NCBI GenBank assembly: GCA_945910425.1
Contig: CAMDYM010000002.1
Location: forward strand, 1-64,000
Direction of reading: 5' to 3'
Length of the DNA stretch: 64,000 bases
Origin: an uncultured Candidatus Melainabacteria bacterium
Lineage (GTDB): Bacteria > Cyanobacteriota > Vampirovibrionia > Gastranaerophilales > Gastranaerophilaceae
Shown piece after piece: positions 1-8,752 of this stretch. The translations under genes and the position numbers were made by a program. The number at the start of each line of letters is the position of its first letter. Within the stretch, counting starts at the first letter, position 1. The notes beneath the pieces were generated by a model. The model saw nothing but the letters and a program-made list of their open reading frames with translations. It ran no database searches and was not told the origin of the DNA.

Positions 1-1
1 A

Positions 2-646
2 CTATACCATTGCCATTTCCTGATTGTGAGATTCGGTGGAACACACCATTTTATCACCCAGAATTTCAGACTTAATCATAGCCAAATCCTGCTGCATAAG
101 TCTTCTTGGCGATCTTTCTTCCATTGAATGGTTTCTTAACAGGTATGACGGGTGGAAAATAGCCATTGCTTTGTAAGTTTTTCCATTAATTGTCACATCA
201 AACCAGTTACCGCGAACTTTTGATATTTGAACTTTTTTATCTGACCAGAAAGATTTTAAAGAAGTTGCACCGCAGAAAATTATTGCTTGCGGATTCATAA
301 TATCAATCTGAGCTATTAAATATCTTTCGCATAAAGCTTTTTCAACATCGGTTGGAACTCTGTTTTCAGGCGGTCTGCATTTTACTGTGTTAATTATATA
401 CAAATCGTCTTGTCTTGAAATTCCTGCTTCTTCTAAAAATTGGTTTAAAAGTTTTCCTGCTCTGCCGACAAACGGTTTTCCTGTTTCATCTTCAGTTTCT
501 CCGGGAGCCTCACCGATTAGTACAATTCTTGCAGTTTCAGGGTTTCCGTCAGAAAATACTACATTATTACGGGTTTTTCCCAAAATACAATCCTGACAAT
601 TTTCACACTTTGCCTGAACTATATCCAAACATTCTTTCTTAATCAT
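2..646 (-). CDS. Family-4 uracil-DNA glycosylase (Fe-S type)
   Basis: Removes uracil from DNA at the first step of base-excision repair. The protein has 214 residues. The N-terminal CENCQDC cluster, plus later cysteines in VKCRPPENR and ALCERYL, match the 4Fe-4S ligands of type-4/5 UDGs. GEAPGETEDETGKPFVG is the uracil-pocket/catalytic loop and HPSYLLR is the DNA-intercalating motif near the C terminus. The stop codon (TAG) lies at the very left edge of the window, so the gene is complete. It begins with ATG preceded by GGAGAG. It is read in the same direction as the symporter gene 18 bp upstream and could share its transcript. The family assignment is firm. Confidence 0.95.
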   Translation of the reverse strand: MIKKECLDIVQAKCENCQDCILGKTRNNVVFSDGNPETARIVLIGEAPGETEDETGKPFVGRAGKLLNQFLEEAGISRQDDLYIINTVKCRPPENRVPTDVEKALCERYLIAQIDIMNPQAIIFCGATSLKSFWSDKKVQISKVRGNWFDVTINGKTYKAMAIFHPSYLLRNHSMEERSPRRLMQQDLAMIKSEILGDKMVCSTESHNQEMAMV

Positions 647-663
647 TAATTATTCTCTCCTCA

Positions 664-2112
664 TTAGTCTTTGCTCTTAAACCAGCCGATATTGTATTTT
701 TTACAATAACGCTTTAATTCTTTAATTATTATATCAGATAATAAAAATACTGCAATCAAATTCGGTACGGCTAAAAATAATGTAAACGCATCAGATAAGT
801 TTACAACGCTTTTTAAATTCATAGCAGAACCGATTACGATAAATAAACAATATATTATCTGGAAAGTTCTTGTGGTTAACTTTGATTCGCCAAACAAAAA
901 CGTCCAGCTTTTTGTACCGTAATATGAGCCGCAAAGCATTGTAGATAAAACAAAACAGCTTGCCATAAAAGTTAACAAAACAGGGAAGAACGGACAAACT
1001 GAGGCAAAAGCCTTTGAAGTTAATTCAATCCCTTCGATTCCTGTTGTGTTAAGATAAGCACCCGTAACAACAATAATAAACGCGGTTGATGCCCCGACAA
1101 TAACCGTATCAACAAACGGCTGTAACATTGCAATAAAGGCTTGAGCTACAGGCTTACTTGTCTTAACCGCAGAAAATGCAATTGGCGCAGTTCCTAAACC
1201 TGCTTCATTAGCAAACATTGCACGGCGAAATCCCCATAACATACAAGCAAAAACTCCGCCTCCGACAGCTGTCGGTTTAAACGCTTCATGCAAGATTAAA
1301 GAAATCGTATGCGGTACATGATGAATATTCAATAAACAAATTACAAACGCCGAAAACACATACAAACTGCACATTACAGGTGTAACTTTTGAGGTAAACT
1401 TACCTATAGACTTAATTCCACCAATAACCGTAACATAAGTAATTACAGCAACGATAAACCCGAAAATCCAACGTTGACCTAAAAACAATCCCGTAACATT
1501 TGTTATTTGGGTTGTTATCGCATTAATTTGGAACAAATTCCAACCGCCAATCATTGCAAACACACAGCAAATTGCATAAATTTTTGCCAGATACGGAGTA
1601 AAAGGCTTAATCCACGGTGCGCGAAGTCCGTTGATAATATAATACATAGGACCGCCTGAGGATGTTCCGTCTTTATTTATTTGTCTGAATTTAATCCCTA
1701 ATAAAACTTCTGCAAACTTTAGCGCCATAGAAAACACACCCGCGACCATCATCCAAAAAATTACCCCCGGACCTCCGACAGATACAGCTAACGCTGAACC
1801 CACAACATTACCCATGCCGGCAGATGCCGAAATCGTCGCAGTTAGAGCCTGAAATGATGAAACTTCTCCGTGTTTTTTCTTTTTTATGGCATCATCGTGC
1901 TTGTATTTTTTTGTAATCAAGTCTATCGCGTGACGAAATCCCCACAAACCGATAAACCGTGTTCTAAAAGTAAAATACAACGCCGCAACCATCAAAAGCA
2001 CAATCAAAAATTCCACACGTACCCCTTGAATGGTTACGTGAGAAAAGATTATCCCTGAAATTTTATTAGCTATTGGAGATAAGATACTATCTATACGGCT
2101 ATCTAAATTCAT
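664..2112 (-). CDS. Alanine/glycine:cation symporter family (AGCS) protein
   Basis: An integral-membrane Na+- or H+-coupled importer of small neutral amino acids. The 482-residue length is typical of the AGCS family. About ten hydrophobic segments can be seen. Family signatures include SASAGMGNVVGSALAVSVGGPG near residue 95-115, GGPMYYI, and the FANEAGLGTAPIAFSAVKT region near 300-320. Substrate specificity (alanine, glycine or glutamine) cannot be read from sequence. The ATG start follows a short leader. It lies directly upstream of the uracil-DNA glycosylase gene on the same strand. Confidence 0.93.
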   Translation of the reverse strand: MNLDSRIDSILSPIANKISGIIFSHVTIQGVRVEFLIVLLMVAALYFTFRTRFIGLWGFRHAIDLITKKYKHDDAIKKKKHGEVSSFQALTATISASAGMGNVVGSALAVSVGGPGVIFWMMVAGVFSMALKFAEVLLGIKFRQINKDGTSSGGPMYYIINGLRAPWIKPFTPYLAKIYAICCVFAMIGGWNLFQINAITTQITNVTGLFLGQRWIFGFIVAVITYVTVIGGIKSIGKFTSKVTPVMCSLYVFSAFVICLLNIHHVPHTISLILHEAFKPTAVGGGVFACMLWGFRRAMFANEAGLGTAPIAFSAVKTSKPVAQAFIAMLQPFVDTVIVGASTAFIIVVTGAYLNTTGIEGIELTSKAFASVCPFFPVLLTFMASCFVLSTMLCGSYYGTKSWTFLFGESKLTTRTFQIIYCLFIVIGSAMNLKSVVNLSDAFTLFLAVPNLIAVFLLSDIIIKELKRYCKKYNIGWFKSKD

Positions 2113-2137
2113 AACCCGAGTTTACTATAAACATGGA

Positions 2138-3301
2138 TTATTTTCCACTAAACATATATTCCGTGTTATTTTTCAAATTATCCAGTACTTGACGGAAATT
2201 GACAGTTACAGGTGTCGGAACAGAAGTTTCTATAACATCCAAAAATACACAGGTATTTTTGGGTTTTTCGCCGTCTAAAAAATACTTTGAATTTGCAACG
2301 TCAACTCTTGCCGGTACAATCAGACCACTTTTGGTAAACTTCTCCAAACTTTCTTTTGACGATAAATATTTTATTAAACGAACGGATTCCTGCTTATGTT
2401 TTGAAGATTTTGCAACAGCCCACCCCGAAGAATCAAGCGGAACTACAGAACCTTTCTCTCCTTTTGGAAATTCAACCACATCCCAGTCAAATTTTGCTTC
2501 CTGTCTGTATTTTGGCACAAGCCAACGCCCCGACAAATGCATTCCCAAACGCCCTTGCAAAAACATTTGTGCCATTGTTGCACTTGCTGATTCCTCTTTT
2601 TTCGGTGCAACGTGATATTTATTCCTTAAATCGGCATAAAACCTTAATCCCTTTTGCATTTTTTCATCATTAAAATCAGAAAAATCATTAACCCCCATAC
2701 TTGTTAAGTATGGCAAATAAAACAACGGTTCATCTTCAAACGAAACCCCGAAAACCTCAGGGCGGTGAGTCAGTTTTTGGGCTGTAAGCAAAAATTCATC
2801 AAATGTCCAACCTTTTTTCGGGTAAGGAACATTATACTTATCAAAAAGGTCTTTATTATAATAAATTACAAGATTTGAAACATCTCTTGGCACAGCATAA
2901 ATTTTATCATCCCGACTCAGCGCCTTCAAAGACTTATCGTAAAACTTATCAAACTCAAAATCATACCCCGACAAATCCTCCAAGACTCCCGCATTAATAT
3001 AAATCGGTAAATACTGATTATTCACAAAAATAACATCAGGTGCGGTATTTGAGGCAAAAAGCAGGTGGATTTTTTGAAAATAATTCTGCGGAATATGCAT
3101 GAAATCAACTTTTATATCAGGGTTATCACGCTCAAAATCAGCCAAAATCGGCTCCAAAATCTTTAACTCCGACTCAGAACCCCAAGAAGAAAATTGTATT
3201 GTTGTTTTTTGCAATGTATCAGCTTTTTTGAGAAAATGAACACAGCAAAAAATACTCACTCCGATTATGAATAAAAGTAATATAAGTTTCTTAAACGGCA
3301 A
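2138..3301 (-). CDS. ABC transporter extracellular solute-binding protein (family 1, sugar type)
   Basis: A 387-residue periplasmic sugar-binding protein of the MalE/UgpB family. An N-terminal hydrophobic segment (residues about 4-23) looks like a signal peptide or membrane anchor. The conserved region ending SGRWLVPKYRQ and the following LDSSGWAVAKSSKHK region are typical of this family. The apparent start is TTG (3301) with GGGG upstream. No permease or ATPase gene is adjacent, so it is an orphan binding protein that must partner with a transporter elsewhere. It lies 12 bp downstream of the AMIN-like gene and may be co-transcribed with it. Ligand unknown. Confidence 0.88.
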   Translation of the reverse strand: MPFKKLILLLFIIGVSIFCCVHFLKKADTLQKTTIQFSSWGSESELKILEPILADFERDNPDIKVDFMHIPQNYFQKIHLLFASNTAPDVIFVNNQYLPIYINAGVLEDLSGYDFEFDKFYDKSLKALSRDDKIYAVPRDVSNLVIYYNKDLFDKYNVPYPKKGWTFDEFLLTAQKLTHRPEVFGVSFEDEPLFYLPYLTSMGVNDFSDFNDEKMQKGLRFYADLRNKYHVAPKKEESASATMAQMFLQGRLGMHLSGRWLVPKYRQEAKFDWDVVEFPKGEKGSVVPLDSSGWAVAKSSKHKQESVRLIKYLSSKESLEKFTKSGLIVPARVDVANSKYFLDGEKPKNTCVFLDVIETSVPTPVTVNFRQVLDNLKNNTEYMFSGK

Positions 3302-3313
3302 AACTTACCCCGC

Positions 3314-5446
3314 CTAAATTTCAATAAGTGTTCCCATTTTGTCTTTTGAAACATCAACTAAACATTTATATCTTCCGACTTTCACAATATAAACGTTAGC
3401 ATCATCCTGTCTTACCTGAAGCGGTTGATCCATTACGCGGTCAAACTTTTTCAAAACATAAGTACTGTCTTTAATTCTGCCGACAATTGCTGAAACTCCG
3501 TCCATATTTACAAGATAAAATCCTTTTTCTGAATCAATATTGTAGCCTGATTTAACAATTAAACCGTTCATATAAGAATTTGCCGATTTGCTTCTTGAAA
3601 TAGGATTAGTCATCCCTGAACGACTCATTGGTTCGGAATTTGGTCTGATTTGAGCCAAACTATCTGCTACTGATACATTTCTTGAACTTGTTCCTTCACT
3701 GTCTAAAATTGATAAATATTCATCCAATGATGACAGTAAATAATTTTCTTTTTCCCTAGTCATTTTCATTTCCCCATTATTCATTAAATATTTACTTCCC
3801 GTATTGATTAAATCAGATGCATTAATTTCTGATGATGCCGAATGTCTCCTGCTCACACTAAGCGGTGAATCTTTTAATTTTACAAACTGTCCTTCACGAT
3901 AGTGTTTTGTTTTTTTGTTATCACTAAGCAGGTTTCTATCTGTACCTTTTAAAGAAACAGGTTTTGAGAAAGATTTTAATTTAACATCAGAGATTTTACT
4001 GATAATTGTATCATCTTCTGATTTAACTTCATTTGTAACTTCTTCAGGCTCTTTCAAGGTTGGTGTCTGCGCAAAAGAATGTTCCAATTGAGAAATCTTT
4101 GCTCTCATTTGTTTCTTAAATTCTTCGCTGTTACCTTTAAGAACTTTTTGACTTTTTTGAGTTTCAGTTTTTTTCGCAAACAAACTTGAAATAGGTTTTT
4201 CTGCTTCGTTAACAACTTCTTCAACTACAGTTTTTGGCTGTTCTGTTATAACAGCTTTTTTTGTTGCGCCAAGATTTGTTACGTAAGAAATTTCTTTAAA
4301 CGAAGGTTCTTTAACATTCTCAGCTTGTTCTTTAGCATTATAACGTTTGTATTTTTCCTGCCAATTTAATTCTGAATCATTAACAATATCTGAATATTTG
4401 TTTTTTGGAGCTGTAAATTTTGCAGAAGATGAAACTGAGAAAAATGATTCCAAACTTTTTCTTTTGCTAGCTTCTCTAGCCACAGAACTCAATACGTAGA
4501 ATAAAATTCCGAATGCTAAAACAGAACCGCCTGCAATCAACATCCACATAGGGATATGATGAGATTTAGAGTTGTTATTATTTTCTTCTATTTGTGTATT
4601 TGGTTGTTCCGCTACCATCGGAGTTGGAACTTCTTTCTGAACGATTTGTTTTTCTTCTTTATGAGAAACTCTCGGTTCTAAATCAATAATACGTTTGCCG
4701 TTTTCATCATACTTCATTTTAGGTACGTAATCTGATGAAGGTGTGGCTGTAGTTTGTTTTTGTTCAACTTGTTTTTGCACCTGCTCAACTTTTGGAGCGG
4801 TAGTTGTTTTTGCAATTTTTGGAATATCAACAGGTATTAATTTTGGTTTTTGAGCAGGTTTTGCCGTTTCTTTTTGTACGGCAGGTTTTACATTTTTAGT
4901 TTCTGGCAGTTTTGATGTATTTGAAACATGTTTTTCTGCTTTTGGCTGTACCTGTGGAGTCGGCTTAACTTGTGCCTGAGGTGCAGGTTTATTTTCAACA
5001 GCAGGTTTTTGGGTATTATTTTGGGCAATAATATTTCTATAATCCTTTTGAACAGCAGTTACAGGATTTGCGCGTTTTGTGTATGTTTTAAAGTTAACAG
5101 GTTTTGTTGTTGAAAAAGTAATCTTTGTATATCCGCCGATACCGTCATTAACGTGTTTTACTTCAACATCAGAAATTAAATCCTTAACAGCGCCAAGGCT
5201 CGGGGTTGCTGATGATGAACTTGAAATATTCGGCAGCAAAACCACATATTTGTTGTTTGATTTTCTTGTAACAACAGAAGCCTGTGATTGCCCTGTCGTG
5301 TAAAAAGTTACATCAACAGTATCAGCTACTGATGATTTTTTTACATCTACCTGAGTTAAACTTATATCTTGAGCGTTTGAGGGGTTAAAGCCTGTTGATA
5401 ACATCGCTAAAACCGCTGCAACAACTATATATTTTCTGTTTCCCAT
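3314..5446 (-). CDS. Exported/membrane protein with AMIN-like domain and long disordered linker
   Basis: A protein of 710 residues with a signal peptide (about 1-25, ending SNA). An all-beta stretch at about 27-125 resembles AMIN domains, which target envelope proteins to peptidoglycan. A Pro/Gln/Lys/Thr-rich linker (about 130-295) follows, then one clear membrane segment at about 298-322 and a charged C-terminal half of about 385 residues. The last 70 residues look like a compact beta domain (VSAIVGRIKDSTYVLKKFD). This layout suggests an envelope scaffold linking the cell wall with the inner membrane. The AMIN call is by pattern only. Its function is unknown. It is divergent from era. Confidence 0.7.
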   Translation of the reverse strand: MGNRKYIVVAAVLAMLSTGFNPSNAQDISLTQVDVKKSSVADTVDVTFYTTGQSQASVVTRKSNNKYVVLLPNISSSSSATPSLGAVKDLISDVEVKHVNDGIGGYTKITFSTTKPVNFKTYTKRANPVTAVQKDYRNIIAQNNTQKPAVENKPAPQAQVKPTPQVQPKAEKHVSNTSKLPETKNVKPAVQKETAKPAQKPKLIPVDIPKIAKTTTAPKVEQVQKQVEQKQTTATPSSDYVPKMKYDENGKRIIDLEPRVSHKEEKQIVQKEVPTPMVAEQPNTQIEENNNNSKSHHIPMWMLIAGGSVLAFGILFYVLSSVAREASKRKSLESFFSVSSSAKFTAPKNKYSDIVNDSELNWQEKYKRYNAKEQAENVKEPSFKEISYVTNLGATKKAVITEQPKTVVEEVVNEAEKPISSLFAKKTETQKSQKVLKGNSEEFKKQMRAKISQLEHSFAQTPTLKEPEEVTNEVKSEDDTIISKISDVKLKSFSKPVSLKGTDRNLLSDNKKTKHYREGQFVKLKDSPLSVSRRHSASSEINASDLINTGSKYLMNNGEMKMTREKENYLLSSLDEYLSILDSEGTSSRNVSVADSLAQIRPNSEPMSRSGMTNPISRSKSANSYMNGLIVKSGYNIDSEKGFYLVNMDGVSAIVGRIKDSTYVLKKFDRVMDQPLQVRQDDANVYIVKVGRYKCLVDVSKDKMGTLIEI

Positions 5447-5552
5447 TGTTTCTCGTCAATCAAAACTACACGTACCTGATAATATAATACCCGAGAGTAA
5501 AAAATTTTGCTACTTTATTTCAAAAAAATAAGGTTTATGTTACAATATCTTC

Positions 5553-6443
5553 ATGAAAAGCGGATTTGTTGCAATAATAGGACGCCCGAACGTAGGTAAA
5601 TCAACACTTTTAAACCAAATTCTCGGGCAGAAAATAGTAATAACAACCGATAAAGCCCAAACAACCAGAAAAAGGATTAAAGGGATTTTAACAACGGATG
5701 AAGGTCAGATAGTTTTTGTCGATACCCCCGGAGTTCATAAACCGTTAAACAAGCTTGGTGAATTTTTACTTGATGAAGCCAAAATTGCAGTGCCTGATGC
5801 TGATGTAATATTATTTTTGGTTGACGGTTCAGACCCCGCCGGAAAAGGCGATAAATGGATTGCGCAAAACCTTTTGCAAACTAAAATTCCTGTTATTATT
5901 GTAATGAACAAAGTTGACAAGATTAAAAAACCTGAAAAAGTCGAAGAAAATCTTTTATCATATAAAACTTTATTCAACGAAAATCTTCCTGTTGTCAGAA
6001 TTTCTGCTAAAACAGGACGTAATATTGATACTCTTATCAAAAATATTTATAAAAAATTACCCGAAGGTGAAATGCTTTATCCTGATGACGTTGTCACGGA
6101 AGAAACAATGCGCGATGTGACAGAAGAAATTATCAGAGAAAAAATTCTTCTTAACACCTCTGATGAAATTCCGCATTCTGTTGCGGTTAAGGTTATGAAA
6201 TACTCGGAAGAAGAAACTATTGACCGAATTTTTGCAATAATTTACTGTGAACAAAAAAGCCAAAAAGGAATACTAATCGGCAAAGGCGGAAGTCTGCTTA
6301 AAAAAATCGGCACAGAATCTCGTCTTGAACTGGAAAAAATTGTAGACAAAAAAGTATTTCTACAGCTTGAAGTAAAAGTTGAAAAAGATTGGCGCAAAAA
6401 AGAAAAAATTCTTAAAAACTTTGGCTATCAACAAGAGGGGTAA
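5553..6443 (+). CDS. era: GTPase Era
   Basis: A ribosome-assembly GTPase that binds the 3' end of 16S rRNA and helps 30S maturation. The protein has 296 residues. G1 is GRPNVGKST (residues 9-17), G3 is DTPGVHKP, G4 is NKVD, and G5 is ISAKTG. The C-terminal KH domain carries GILIGKGGSLLKKIGTESR (about 240-260). Length and domain order are exactly those of Era. It starts with ATG and has its own upstream region opposite the AMIN-like gene. Ordinary chromosomal gene; identity is firm. Confidence 0.97.
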   Translation: MKSGFVAIIGRPNVGKSTLLNQILGQKIVITTDKAQTTRKRIKGILTTDEGQIVFVDTPGVHKPLNKLGEFLLDEAKIAVPDADVILFLVDGSDPAGKGDKWIAQNLLQTKIPVIIVMNKVDKIKKPEKVEENLLSYKTLFNENLPVVRISAKTGRNIDTLIKNIYKKLPEGEMLYPDDVVTEETMRDVTEEIIREKILLNTSDEIPHSVAVKVMKYSEEETIDRIFAIIYCEQKSQKGILIGKGGSLLKKIGTESRLELEKIVDKKVFLQLEVKVEKDWRKKEKILKNFGYQQEG

Positions 6444-6452
6444 AGGGGTAAA

Positions 6453-6590
6453 TTATTCAATCTCTTTAAAAAAGTCGTTAATATCAACTCTTAAAATTTT
6501 AGACAGTTTAAAAATCACCTGAGCACTTGGAATTATAACGCCCCGTTCAAATTCGCCTACATAATTTATACTAATATCCTTCAGTCGGTA
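6453..6590 (-). pseudogene. Remnant of an XRE-family helix-turn-helix regulator
   Basis: Reading the minus strand backwards from a TAA at 6453-6455, about 45 codons are open. They include RLKDISINYVGEFERG and KLSKILRVDINDFF, which match the recognition helix and final helices of a Cro/CI-type HTH. An in-frame stop lies immediately upstream and no start codon or first helices remain. Only the C-terminal part of the DNA-binding domain survives. It abuts a pilin remnant on the other strand, so this gap is a deletion scar. The HTH assignment is by pattern. Confidence 0.6.
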
Positions 6591-6820
6591 TTATTGTATT
6601 TATGTAGATATCAATGGTGGAAACGAACCAAACATGCCGGATAAGGATTTGTTCATACTAACCCGTGTATAACAAAGATAGTAGCGAAGTAAGACCCTAC
6701 GGATACGACCTTTCAAATGACGTTGTTAATACAAACTGCCAAAATAAATCATCAGGGTTCTCTTGCACGGCAAAAATCTTGCATGCAAGATGGAAATTTG
6801 AAAAAGATTATCCGTGGTAG
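6580..6820 (+). pseudogene. Frameshifted C-terminal remnant of a type II secretion/type IV pseudopilin-like protein
   Basis: Two overlapping frames together encode a pilin-like C terminus. The first (6580-6672) contains VDINGGNEPNMPDKDLF, the typical D-x-NG-x(n)-PN-x(n)-D-x-F loop of prepilins, and ends in a premature TAA. A one-base shift near 6670 restores EVRPYGYDLSNDVV and, further on, ARWKFEKDYPW followed by TAG. The N-terminal methylation site and hydrophobic helix are absent. It is therefore a decayed fragment. The pilin call rests on motif resemblance. Confidence 0.5.
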
Positions 6821-6838
6821 GGGTAAATAAACTCCTAA

Positions 6839-7327
6839 TTAATAATTTAACAATCTCAAATTTTGTGCTGTTTGAAATTTACTGATTTCTTTCAAATATT
6901 GTTCTAGAGCCTTATATCCGTTATAAATTTCATTAGAAATTGTAGCATAACGACTTGCCTCTAAGAACTTTAACTCCTTAACCCTAATTAACAGTATGTT
7001 ATCAGAAACATTTCTTAAATTTTCATCATCAGAAGCAGACCATTTTTGCAATAATGTTAACTCATCATACATTTGCTTCATTGTCGTAAACTCCAAAATG
7101 TTAAAATCATATTTCTCAAGCAAAGACTTTTCAACATTAGAAATTCTGCTTAAACATGCCTGAAATTTAAACACTTTTTTAATAATAAAGTAATTATCCG
7201 CAATTCTTTTATGCGAATTTGGTACATTATTTTTTGCCAAAAGTGCCGCAAAAGACTTTGATGTAAAAGTATCATTCTCACTTGAAAACGCGCTTTTTGA
7301 AGTCAAATCTAACATATCGTTTAACAT
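6839..7327 (-). CDS. Hypothetical helical protein
   Basis: A protein of 162 residues that is predicted mostly alpha-helical, with no signal peptide or membrane segment when started here. I chose the ATG at 7327 because GGAGG lies six bases upstream. The frame is open for 21 more codons, but the extra residues are hydrophobic and lack a ribosome site. No family is recognised. It may be a lineage-specific cytoplasmic protein. It lies downstream of the acyltransferase gene on the same strand, about 90 bp away. Confidence 0.6.
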   Translation of the reverse strand: MLNDMLDLTSKSAFSSENDTFTSKSFAALLAKNNVPNSHKRIADNYFIIKKVFKFQACLSRISNVEKSLLEKYDFNILEFTTMKQMYDELTLLQKWSASDDENLRNVSDNILLIRVKELKFLEASRYATISNEIYNGYKALEQYLKEISKFQTAQNLRLLNY

Positions 7328-7417
7328 TCTGCCTCCGAATTTACTAAAATAATAGAATAAGGAAAAGCAATTGTCATGAGATTTTGTCAAATTGTTTACA
7401 TTTGTTAAAATTTATAA

Positions 7418-8239
7418 CTAAACTTCAGAAACATCAGGTAAATCAATTCGTTTTAATCGCTGTTCAATCCTGCGATACCATTTTAAATGCTGTTTAAATA
7501 AAATCTTATAATCGTCCATTTTACCCTGAGAAATGTTTTTGAACTGCTGGTCACTTGTTTCTGTCAACTTAGCTTCCAAAAACTGCGTGTAAGCTTTTCT
7601 GTCAATATTAGAATCAGTTAATTCAATTCTTTGACCAAAATCTACAATAACCTCAGGTCTGTTATCTCTTAAAAAACAATAATCAATAGACACAGGAATC
7701 AAATTTACTTTACCGTATCTTTTTACGGCATTTTGTGCAATATAAGTTAAACCGGTTTGGAAAACATACGGTCTGAAATGAGGCGGACGAATAATTCCCT
7801 GAGGAAATATACATAAAATATTTCTTAAATCACCCAAAACATCAACCGAATATTGCAGTGCTTTCATTGCAGATTGAGCTGATTTTTTGTTAACAGAATA
7901 AGCTCCCCCGCGTCTTAATAACGGGAATCTGTTTAATTCTTCAACCATTAAACGGATTTCTTTACGACAAATTCTGTGAGTAATATTATATAAAACTATT
8001 CCATCCCACCAATTGCAGTGCGGTGCAAAAAGAATAGTCGGAGTTTTTTTATCACGTTCTGTATAATTTTCTTCCCCCGTGTATCGAAAAGCATAAAATC
8101 TGTTTTGCAACATATTATAGAAAAACAAGCTCGCAATAGTTAGCCAAAAACGGTTTGTTTTTGCAGGTTTAAACTTTTCTTCTTTGTTTCTTAACTTTGT
8201 CGGCGGAATATCCGAATATAATTTTTCTTTCGTTACCAT
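7418..8239 (-). CDS. PlsC-like lysophospholipid/glycerol acyltransferase
   Basis: A protein of 273 residues with the acyltransferase signature APHCNWWDG (HX4D catalytic pair, about residue 72) and FPQGIIRP (about 155-162), the counterpart of the FPEG substrate loop with Gln replacing Glu. It most likely transfers an acyl chain to a glycerol-type or lipid acceptor at the inner membrane. Its hydrophobic stretch near residue 30-45 fits membrane association. The acceptor is not evident, since no lipid genes are adjacent. The ATG start is preceded by a purine-poor leader. Confidence 0.85.
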   Translation of the reverse strand: MVTKEKLYSDIPPTKLRNKEEKFKPAKTNRFWLTIASLFFYNMLQNRFYAFRYTGEENYTERDKKTPTILFAPHCNWWDGIVLYNITHRICRKEIRLMVEELNRFPLLRRGGAYSVNKKSAQSAMKALQYSVDVLGDLRNILCIFPQGIIRPPHFRPYVFQTGLTYIAQNAVKRYGKVNLIPVSIDYCFLRDNRPEVIVDFGQRIELTDSNIDRKAYTQFLEAKLTETSDQQFKNISQGKMDDYKILFKQHLKWYRRIEQRLKRIDLPDVSEV

Positions 8240-8431
8240 AAATATAATTTTACCCTAACAACATAAAAATAAAAACACTCACTTAAAGAAAGTTAACTTA
8301 ATAATACGCTTTAAAAAACAAAAAAGCAAGCTGTCCTTGTGTATTAATTCTTAATGCTTTGTTACAAAGTAGCAAATTTTCAGCTTTATCTGCTTTAATA
8401 AAAATGCAATCAGTAATAGGAGGTTTATTTT

Positions 8432-8752
8432 ATGGCAGGTATTGGAAAATGTATGGGAATAATGACGGCAGCAGGTTTTGCACTAGGTGCGGGAGCTACA
8501 TATTATGCTAAATCAAAACAAGGCAAAGCACTAATGCAAAACATTGAAGCAACAGCAAAAAACGGTAAGATTCCTATCGGCGGCATGACTGAAGACGGTA
8601 AAATGTGGGATGGTGAAGTTACCGTTGATGAAGCTAAGAAAAACCTGAATAAAGCTACAAAAATAATGTCACTTATAACAGGAGCTGCCACTGCAATTGT
8701 AACAGCATTAATTACAGGAGCTACATTACTTCTTCGCGGTAAAGTAAGATAA
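8432..8752 (+). CDS. Small membrane protein, unknown function
   Basis: A protein of 106 residues. Two hydrophobic glycine/alanine-rich segments (about 8-25 and 79-100) flank a hydrophilic middle. The frame has a strong ribosome-binding site (TAGGAGG eight bases before ATG) and ends with basic residues. No family recognised. It converges with the TPR gene, whose stop abuts its own (8752/8753). Probably a real, lineage-restricted envelope protein. Confidence 0.65.
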   Translation: MAGIGKCMGIMTAAGFALGAGATYYAKSKQGKALMQNIEATAKNGKIPIGGMTEDGKMWDGEVTVDEAKKNLNKATKIMSLITGAATAIVTALITGATLLLRGKVR

